This document shows, piece by piece, positions 1-5,174 of a stretch of 8,793 nucleotides of DNA. Under the pieces are notes generated by a model. The model did no database searches. It was not told the origin of the DNA and saw only the letters and a program-made list of their open reading frames with translations. The position numbers and the translations under genes were made by a program. Every line of letters begins with the position of its first letter. Positions within the stretch are counted from its first letter, which is position 1. Source of the stretch: an uncultured Rickettsiales bacterium (GTDB lineage Bacteria > Pseudomonadota > Alphaproteobacteria > Rickettsiales > UBA1997); NCBI GenBank assembly GCA_951801155.1, contig CATOLK010000042.1:1-8793 (forward strand), given 5' to 3'.

Positions 1-5
1 GATCA

Positions 6-41
6 ACAATTTCTAAATAAACAAGTTTATTAAGAAATTGT
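6..41. repeat. Long near-perfect palindrome at the left edge
   Basis: ACAATTTCT (6-14) pairs with AGAAATTGT (33-41), and AATAAAC (16-22) pairs with GTTTATT (25-31). The only mismatch is A15 against A32, and the loop is two to four bases. This gives about 16 paired positions, by far the longest perfect stem in the window. No U-tract follows on either strand, so it is not a canonical intrinsic terminator. The right repeat copy retains the corresponding half up to the window end. Confidence 0.8.
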
Positions 42-169
42 AGTCTGGAATGACACAAATAAAGAAAAATCAAGGAAATAACAAATCCAACAAAAAAAGA
101 AAAATATAAAAACAAAAATCATTAAATATATATAAAAAATAAAAATAGTTTTATGCAGGAAGTCTAATA
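16..169 (+). repeat. Left copy of a 150-bp inverted repeat
   Basis: This stretch aligns with the reverse complement of 8648-8793. The match is strongest at its inner end: 136-169 equals the reverse complement of 8648-8681 with one mismatch in 34 bases. The outer 36 bases (16-51) match with four differences, all transitions. The middle needs small gaps. Overall identity by eye is near 80 percent. It has no open reading frame of note. The copy may extend to the left of the window. Such a pair fits a dispersed element or decayed insertion-sequence end, but no transposase is visible. Confidence 0.85.
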
Positions 170-197
170 AATAATTAAATTTTTTTGATTTATTTTG

Positions 198-223
198 GCC
201 TAAATATAATTTTGTATTTAGGC
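198..223 (-). terminator. Hairpin just downstream of the DUF362 gene
   Basis: GCCTAAATA (198-206) pairs perfectly with TATTTAGGC (215-223) across an 8-base loop. It lies 15 bases past the stop codon of the minus-strand DUF362-DUF1893 gene, where a terminator is expected. The transcript beyond the stem is A-rich rather than U-rich, so this may be a U-tract-less terminator or a 3' mRNA-stabilising hairpin. Confidence 0.45.
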
Positions 224-237
224 ACTATATTTAGTAT

Positions 238-1566
238 TTAAAATTTTTCCAAATTTTCTCTAATAGCTTTTACTGCTTCGTTTGTATCATTAATTCCTTC
301 CACAACTTTTTCCATATGACAAATGTCATTTTCTTCTTTATTTAATATTTCTTTTACCAATTTTCCATAAGTTGTAGGAATATGATTATCGTTAAGTAAT
401 TTTAATGCATCTTTTGTCATAATTTCTCCATAGACAGTTCTTACTTCAGCTTTTATAAGTATAAAAGCAGCGGCTTTACCAACTTTTTTATTTATAACAG
501 TTGCATCTCTAATAGTTTCCGGTTCATTATCTAATAATTCCAAAAGAGGTAATAAACCAGTACCTTTTTTGTTAGAAATAATTTTATTATCCTTTAATAC
601 AAAACAAACTGCTTCTTGATTTTTAATTTTATTTACAGCTTTATCAAAACCAGATAAATCATCATCTAATGATATTAGCTCATAATTTCTAGTTCCTAAC
701 CCCATTTCTTCTGCATAAGGTAACTGGTGTAAACCTTCTCTTGATTCAATTCTTTCCCTTAAATCATGTAATTCAGTTTCCGGTAAAGAATAAATCATAT
801 CTATCGATGCTTGATCGACTGCAACTATATCGGTTGAAGCTAAAATACCTATATCTCTAATTTTAACAGGTAAAGCACTTGTACCAGTACAATCGCAATC
901 AACCGACATATTTCTTAATGTATTTAAAAAAGCCATATTTTCACCAAAATGTCCAAATGTAGCAGCTACCGATTCAACCATATTTTCCATAAATTCTGCG
1001 CCACAAATAGACCATTGTTCACCTCCTTCTAAAGTATGAATCATTTTTTTACCAATTTTTCCATCAGCATTTCCTATAGCTAAATTTTTTATAGAACCAC
1101 CAAAACCACCCATAGTATGGCCTTTAAAATGTGTGAGGGCAATCATAGAATCATAATTTACAATATGACTTCCCATTGACATTTCTTTAAAATGTTTACC
1201 GTTTTTAATTGGTAACATAATACTTCCTTCTTCATCCATAATATCAACTGGACTAAAAGTCCAGCCATTAATTTTCAAGGTTTCTCTATGTCCTTCCGTG
1301 GTTTGTCTAGGACTAGTATAATAAACATTAGTTTCCACAAGAGTACTATTAGGAACATTTTCTACAATAGCTTTTACCATAGGGATTGGTAAAATATTTG
1401 GACCATTAGGTTCTCCAGAATGCCATTTTATGGCAACTTTACCTTTTATATTACCGTTAACTTTATTGTAAAGTTTTAACAATCCTTCTGGTGATATGTC
1501 GTGAGTAAAATATACTTTTGCTATTTTTGGATTGTCTGAATGTTTAAATATTTTGGTTTCTTGCAT
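238..1566 (-). CDS. DUF362 protein fused to a DUF1893 domain
   Basis: This 442-residue protein joins two uncharacterised families. Residues about 10-300 are DUF362, with the characteristic HFKGHTMGGFGGSIKNLAIG segment at 146-165, a DCDCTG cysteine motif at 223-228 and ILASTDIVAVDQASIDMI at 241-258. The 2[4Fe-4S] ferredoxin insert carried by many DUF362 proteins is absent. Residues about 305-436 match DUF1893, with GTGLLPLLELL (335-345), VGKAAAFIL (362-370), GEIMTKDAL (380-388) and CHMEK (416-420). The known structure of that family, TM1506, has a cytidine-deaminase-like fold. There is no signal peptide or membrane segment, so it is probably cytosolic. The ATG start is fixed by an ideal Shine-Dalgarno site, which its neighbours lack. 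It is probably transcribed alone. Both families are commonest in anaerobes such as clostridia, so acquisition by transfer is plausible. The biochemical role is unknown. Confidence 0.88.
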   Translation of the reverse strand: MQETKIFKHSDNPKIAKVYFTHDISPEGLLKLYNKVNGNIKGKVAIKWHSGEPNGPNILPIPMVKAIVENVPNSTLVETNVYYTSPRQTTEGHRETLKINGWTFSPVDIMDEEGSIMLPIKNGKHFKEMSMGSHIVNYDSMIALTHFKGHTMGGFGGSIKNLAIGNADGKIGKKMIHTLEGGEQWSICGAEFMENMVESVAATFGHFGENMAFLNTLRNMSVDCDCTGTSALPVKIRDIGILASTDIVAVDQASIDMIYSLPETELHDLRERIESREGLHQLPYAEEMGLGTRNYELISLDDDLSGFDKAVNKIKNQEAVCFVLKDNKIISNKKGTGLLPLLELLDNEPETIRDATVINKKVGKAAAFILIKAEVRTVYGEIMTKDALKLLNDNHIPTTYGKLVKEILNKEENDICHMEKVVEGINDTNEAVKAIRENLEKF

Positions 1567-1571
1567 TTTTG

Positions 1572-1579
1572 TCTCCTCT
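1572..1579 (-). promoter_or_regulatory. Strong Shine-Dalgarno site of the DUF362 gene
   Basis: The minus strand reads AGAGGAGA here, with GAGGAG at 1573-1578 placed six bases before the ATG at 1566. This is a near-ideal ribosome binding site and fixes the start. No comparable site precedes any other gene in the window. Confidence 0.85.
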
Positions 1580-1620
1580 GTTTTTTCCTGATATTGATAT
1601 GTAATTATTTTTATGAAAAA

Positions 1621-1648
1621 ATTTTATATGATGTAAATTAAATTTCAA
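1621..1648 (-). promoter_or_regulatory. Candidate promoter of the DUF362 gene
   Basis: On the minus strand TTGAAA (1643-1648) is separated by 16 bases from TAAAAT (1621-1626), a fair sigma-70-type pair. It lies about 55 bases before the start codon. An overlapping alternative is TTGAAC (1654-1659) with TTACAT (1631-1636), 17 bases apart. The region is so AT-rich that chance matches are likely. Confidence 0.4.
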
Positions 1649-1652
1649 GAAT

Positions 1653-1678
1653 TGTTCAAATATTTGGGTAATGTTCAA
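1653..1678 (-). repeat. Direct repeat TTGAACA upstream of DUF362 promoter
   Basis: TTGAACA occurs twice on the minus strand, at 1672-1678 and 1653-1659, starting 19 bases apart, which is close to two helical turns. Both copies lie directly upstream of the candidate -35 box at 1643-1648. They could be regulator half-sites, or one could itself act as a -35 box. Confidence 0.4.
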
Positions 1679-1822
1679 TTATACATCAAGTTATTAAATA
1701 ATTAAAATTATCTTTTTTAATATTTTCCTTATTTATGTTTATTTTGCTGACATGAAATTAATTAAAAAAATGAGGTAATTTTATTTCAAGTTTTTTCCTA
1801 AATGTGTTTGGACCCATACACT

Positions 1823-1854
1823 AAAAATTTTAATATATATAACAAAATTAAAAT
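1823..1854 (-). terminator. Weak AT-only terminator after the AlbA_2 gene
   Basis: ATTTTAAT (1827-1834) pairs perfectly with ATTAAAAT (1847-1854) across a 12-base loop. On the minus strand the hairpin begins four bases after the TGA stop and runs into five consecutive U residues (1827-1823). The arrangement is right for an intrinsic terminator, but a stem of A-T pairs only would be weak and could arise by chance here. Confidence 0.35.
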
Positions 1855-1857
1855 CTT

Positions 1858-3066
1858 TCAATCAATTATTTTTTCTCCAACCCATTCATTTTTTTCATCA
1901 AAATTAATTGATTTTTCTAAACCACAAGCATTCCATATCATATTTATAACTGTACTTGTTATTTTTTTTATATCTAAATTATAGGATTTTAATTCTATTT
2001 CTGGCAATTCTAATAAATCTCTATCAATGGCATCTGTAATTTTTACAGTATTATTTGAAGTATTTTTATACATTATTCTATAGCCTTTAACATCAACCAA
2101 GGTTATAAATAAATAAATTGGTAGTTCTATTCCAAGATTCTTTAAAAAATTATAAAAATAAATACATTTTTTTATTATATAAAATTCATAACCATTTTTT
2201 TCGCCTGAGATCACATTTATTTCACCGGTTTGATATGGATTTTCTACTTTTGAAAAAATTTTATCACTAGTGGATACAAACTCAATTATTCCATTTCTAT
2301 AAAGCTGGCAATAACTTTCAATTCCTTTTTGATTTGTTTTGTAGCCTAAAATTCCATCAAAATTAATTTTTTGTTCCGGAAAGTCTAATTTTATTTTATT
2401 TTTATTAAAATTTAAAATATTTTTATTATTATCTATAGAAGAATATGGTACAAAGTTTATTATTATTTTTGGTAAATTATTATTTATAGGAATAGTTGTT
2501 TCGTTGGAAAAAACTTTTAAAACTATTTTTTTATTTTCATTTTTAATATTTTCTATAATATTTTCCGATTTTAAAAAAATATTTCTTAATTCATAGGCAT
2601 CTAAAAGAATGTTTTTGTCAGATTTTCTTATATAAAATTTATTAGTTCTTTGAAATGAAATCATATGTGGAAATAAAGGGCTTGCTTGTACTCTTATAAA
2701 AATAATAAATCTATCATTGTTTAGTTTAAAATATTTAATTTTTATTGTATTTAATTTTGGTTCTGTACCATTAAAAATTATTTGTTCTATTCTATTTACT
2801 TCTGCTGCTATATTAGTTGTTGCTATACCACATAAATTATTTGCTTGATTATATTTATCATCACTAATACCTATTATAAGATCGCCACCACTAGAATTAG
2901 CAAAAGCAGTTATATCCTTTAATAGTTCTCTTTTATTTCCATTACTAACCCCATAATTTTGTGATTTGTAATCTAAACAAATATTTTCCGCTACTTTATT
3001 TTTAACTAAATTTTCTATATCTTCTAATACGATATCTTCAAATTCTTTGTCAATTACAAATTTCAT
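1858..3066 (-). CDS. AlbA_2/Schlafen-type putative ATP- or nucleic-acid-binding protein
   Basis: This is a 402-residue protein. Its N-terminal 165 residues match the AlbA_2 (Schlafen, formerly divergent AAA_4) domain: ENICLDYK at 27-34, then KRELLKDITAFANSSGGDLIIGISDD at 45-70 (key parts FANSSGG and LIIGI), and FYIRKSDKN at 144-152. Members are annotated as ATP-binding, DNA-binding or, in eukaryotic Schlafens, RNA-cleaving. Acidic residues E27, D32 and D69/D70 sit where the Schlafen nuclease triad would lie, but that alignment is from memory. The C-terminal 220 residues contain CQLYRNGIIEF (253-263), which resembles the tail of other roughly 400-residue bacterial AlbA_2 proteins. There is no membrane segment. 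The gene follows murA by 31 bases on the same strand with no Shine-Dalgarno site, so it is probably the last gene of the infC-murA transcript. It is rich in Asn, Lys and Ile and looks AT-richer than its neighbours. The function is unknown; regulation or phage defence are possibilities only. Confidence 0.82.
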   Translation of the reverse strand: MKFVIDKEFEDIVLEDIENLVKNKVAENICLDYKSQNYGVSNGNKRELLKDITAFANSSGGDLIIGISDDKYNQANNLCGIATTNIAAEVNRIEQIIFNGTEPKLNTIKIKYFKLNNDRFIIFIRVQASPLFPHMISFQRTNKFYIRKSDKNILLDAYELRNIFLKSENIIENIKNENKKIVLKVFSNETTIPINNNLPKIIINFVPYSSIDNNKNILNFNKNKIKLDFPEQKINFDGILGYKTNQKGIESYCQLYRNGIIEFVSTSDKIFSKVENPYQTGEINVISGEKNGYEFYIIKKCIYFYNFLKNLGIELPIYLFITLVDVKGYRIMYKNTSNNTVKITDAIDRDLLELPEIELKSYNLDIKKITSTVINMIWNACGLEKSINFDEKNEWVGEKIID

Positions 3067-3097
3067 ATTATTTGTTAGTTTTTAATAAAATAATGAA

Positions 3098-4387
3098 TTA
3101 TTCTTCTTCTATTATTTTTATATTAGCACCACAACTTTCAAATTTTTCAATTAAATTTTCATAACCTCTTTCTAGGTGATGTATATTATTTATTTTTGTT
3201 TTTCCTTCTGCTGCTAAACCAGCTAAAATCATACACATACCGCCTCTTATATCTGTAGCCTTCACCTCTGCTCCGTGATATTTTTCTACACCATTTACTA
3301 TAGCTTTATTTTCTTCTATTACTATATTTGCTCCCATTCTAACTAATTCTGGTACATGCATAAGTCTATTTTCAAATATGGTTTCATCTATATTTGAAGT
3401 TCCCTTTATTAAACCTAAAAGTGCCATAATTTGTGATTGACAATCTGTAGGAAAACCAGGATAAAAATCAGTTATAACATTAGTTGGTTTTAATATTTTA
3501 TTTGTTTGAATTTTTACTCTATGATTATCTATTTTTTCTAAATTTATTCCAATTTTTTCTAAAATTTCTATAGGTTTTTGCATAGTATTGAAAAAATCCA
3601 TTCCACTTAATATTAACTCGCCTTTTGTTAGAGCTGATGCTATTATATAACCAAAAGACTCAATTCTATCGCCCATAACTTTATATTGCATAGGCTCTAA
3701 TTTTTTTACTCCATCAATTTTTATTGTATCGGTACCAGCTCCATCTATTTTTGCACCACATAAATTTAAAAAATTAGCAAGATCAACTATTTCTGGTTCT
3801 TTTGCTGCGTTTTTTATTATTGTTTCCCCTTCTGCCAAAACTGCTGCCATAATAGTATTATGAGTCGCTCCTACTGATGCAAGCCTTAATTCTATATTTG
3901 CTCCTTGGGGTTTTCCATTTTTTTTAGCTTTTGCTATTACATAACCATCTTCAATTTTGGTATCAATTTGCATTTTTTTTAAAGCATCAATATAAATATC
4001 ACATGGCCTTGGTCCTATCGCGCAACCACCCGGTAACGAAACTTTAGCCTCACCAAAACGACCCAATAAAGAACCCAAAACCCAAAAAGAAGCTCTCATT
4101 TTACCAACTATATTGTAAGGAGCCTTGATTGTATTAATATTCTTTGCTTTTACAGTAAATACTTTTGTATTATCTATTGCATTATCTATTTTAACTTCTG
4201 CTCCTAAGTGACTTAACAATTCCAATGTTGTATTTACATCTGCCACTGCAGGAACATTTAAAATTGCGGATTCTCCATTTTCTATTAAAATGGTAGACAT
4301 TAAAATTGGTAAAGAGGCATTTTTTGCTCCAGATATCTTTACTTCTCCATCCAATTTATTTCCACCTTCTATTAATATTTTTTTCAT
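3098..4387 (-). CDS. murA: UDP-N-acetylglucosamine 1-carboxyvinyltransferase MurA
   Basis: MurA transfers enolpyruvate from phosphoenolpyruvate to UDP-N-acetylglucosamine in the cytosol, the first committed step of peptidoglycan synthesis. The 429-residue length is normal. Visible functional residues are K22-N23 in SGAKNAS, the catalytic cysteine C122 in PGGCAIGPRP (equivalent to E. coli C115), the general-base aspartate D315 in GFPTDCQSQ, R381 in DIRGGM and R408 in ERGYENLI. The cysteine, rather than the aspartate of naturally fosfomycin-resistant enzymes, predicts sensitivity to that inhibitor. The fold is two repeated inside-out alpha/beta domains spanning the whole chain. The ATG start lies four bases after the infC stop, so the genes are almost certainly co-transcribed and perhaps translationally coupled; no Shine-Dalgarno site is visible. 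An intact MurA implies that the organism still makes peptidoglycan or its precursors. Confidence 0.97.
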   Translation of the reverse strand: MKKILIEGGNKLDGEVKISGAKNASLPILMSTILIENGESAILNVPAVADVNTTLELLSHLGAEVKIDNAIDNTKVFTVKAKNINTIKAPYNIVGKMRASFWVLGSLLGRFGEAKVSLPGGCAIGPRPCDIYIDALKKMQIDTKIEDGYVIAKAKKNGKPQGANIELRLASVGATHNTIMAAVLAEGETIIKNAAKEPEIVDLANFLNLCGAKIDGAGTDTIKIDGVKKLEPMQYKVMGDRIESFGYIIASALTKGELILSGMDFFNTMQKPIEILEKIGINLEKIDNHRVKIQTNKILKPTNVITDFYPGFPTDCQSQIMALLGLIKGTSNIDETIFENRLMHVPELVRMGANIVIEENKAIVNGVEKYHGAEVKATDIRGGMCMILAGLAAEGKTKINNIHHLERGYENLIEKFESCGANIKIIEEE

Positions 4388-4391
4388 AATT

Positions 4392-4910
4392 TTATTTTTT
4401 TGTTATTGGTGATAGTACAAAAAATAATTTTTTTCCTTCTATTTGAGGTTTTACATCAATTTTTGAAATTTCCGATAATTCATTTATAATCTTATCTGCC
4501 ATTTCTCTAAACAAATCACTGTGTGTTGCCTCTCTTCCTCTAATTTGAAAAGAAAAACGAACTTTATTTCCAACTTCAAAAAATTTTCTAACTTGTTTTA
4601 ATTTAGTATCATAATCAGCTTGACCGATGTTTAAAGATAATTTTATTTCTTTAATTTCAATCGTTTTTTGTTTTTTCTTAGCTTCAGCTGCTTTTTTTTG
4701 TGCTTGATATCTAATTTTTCCATAGCTAGCTATTTTACATACAGGTGGTTCTGAATTTGGAGATATTTCAACTAAATCTAACTCGGCTTCTCTAGCCATA
4801 TTTATTGCTTTAAATATTGGAAGTATACCAATCATCTCTCCATTACTATCAATTAATCTGACCTCTTTGGCTTTAATTTGGTCATTTATTTTTAAATCGT
4901 TATTTGCCAA
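4392..4910 (-). CDS. infC: Translation initiation factor IF-3
   Basis: IF-3 binds the 30S subunit, prevents premature joining of 50S and checks the start codon and initiator tRNA. The 172-residue product has the IF3 N-domain (about 6-75; INDQIKAKEVRLID, then LDLVEISPNSEPPVCKI at 44-60), a lysine- and alanine-rich linker helix (about 65-85) and the C-domain (about 85-170; FEVGNKVRFSFQIRGRE and the terminal FFVLSPITKK). No ATG lies near the expected start. The first in-frame ATG is codon 25, inside the conserved N-domain, so a non-ATG start is needed. TTG at 4910-4908 is the best candidate and gives MANNDLK before the conserved INDQ. ATA at 4916 is a less likely alternative. It is probably the first gene of the infC-murA transcript, with a leader of about 80 bases. 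Confidence 0.95.
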   Translation of the reverse strand: MANNDLKINDQIKAKEVRLIDSNGEMIGILPIFKAINMAREAELDLVEISPNSEPPVCKIASYGKIRYQAQKKAAEAKKKQKTIEIKEIKLSLNIGQADYDTKLKQVRKFFEVGNKVRFSFQIRGREATHSDLFREMADKIINELSEISKIDVKPQIEGKKLFFVLSPITKK

Positions 4911-4996
4911 CTCTATTTTATTTTGTTTATAAAAAAATAATAAAACATCAATCTATATAAAATATAAATATATATAAATTAATACATTTTAGGGTA

Positions 4997-5025
4997 AATA
5001 TATTAAGTATTTTTTTTATTTTCAA
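4997..5025 (-). promoter_or_regulatory. Candidate promoter of the infC-murA operon
   Basis: On the minus strand TTGAAA (5020-5025) is followed after exactly 17 bases by TATATT (4997-5002), a good sigma-70-type match with ideal spacing. Initiation near 4990 would leave a leader of about 80 bases before the TTG start of infC. Confidence is limited by the high AT content. Confidence 0.5.
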
Positions 5026-5120
5026 TAGATTTTTTTAGAAAAAATTGTTTTTTTTAATTAATATATCCATAAAAATATTTTTTATGTATTTTTTATAACT
5101 AAACCAAAAAAATATAATAC

Positions 5121-5148
5121 TTGAAAATTTAACTCAAAAAAATACAAT
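5121..5148 (+). promoter_or_regulatory. Candidate addA promoter
   Basis: TTGAAA (5121-5126) and TACAAT (5143-5148) each match the sigma-70 consensus at five of six positions and are 16 bases apart. Initiation near 5155 gives a leader of only about 20 bases with no Shine-Dalgarno site before the ATG at 5175. Together with the opposing promoter at 4997-5025 it makes 4911-5174 a divergent control region. The rest of that 264-base gap shows only A/T tracts. Confidence 0.55.
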
Positions 5149-5174
5149 ATATTCAAAATATAAACATAAACTTT

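Noticed and set aside
1753..1779. Short plus-strand frame reading MKLIKKMR
   Set aside because: Eight codons with no ribosome site or conserved feature; expected by chance in A/T-rich intergenic sequence.
1804..1821. GTGT/ACAC hairpin between the AlbA_2 and DUF362 genes as a terminator
   Set aside because: The stem is short with a mismatch and no U-tract on either strand; the AT hairpin at 1823-1854 is better placed.
1802..1984. Plus-strand 60-codon frame opposite the end of the AlbA_2 gene
   Set aside because: It lies mostly antisense to a supported gene, has no ribosome binding site and no recognisable family; low-GC sequence gives such frames by chance.
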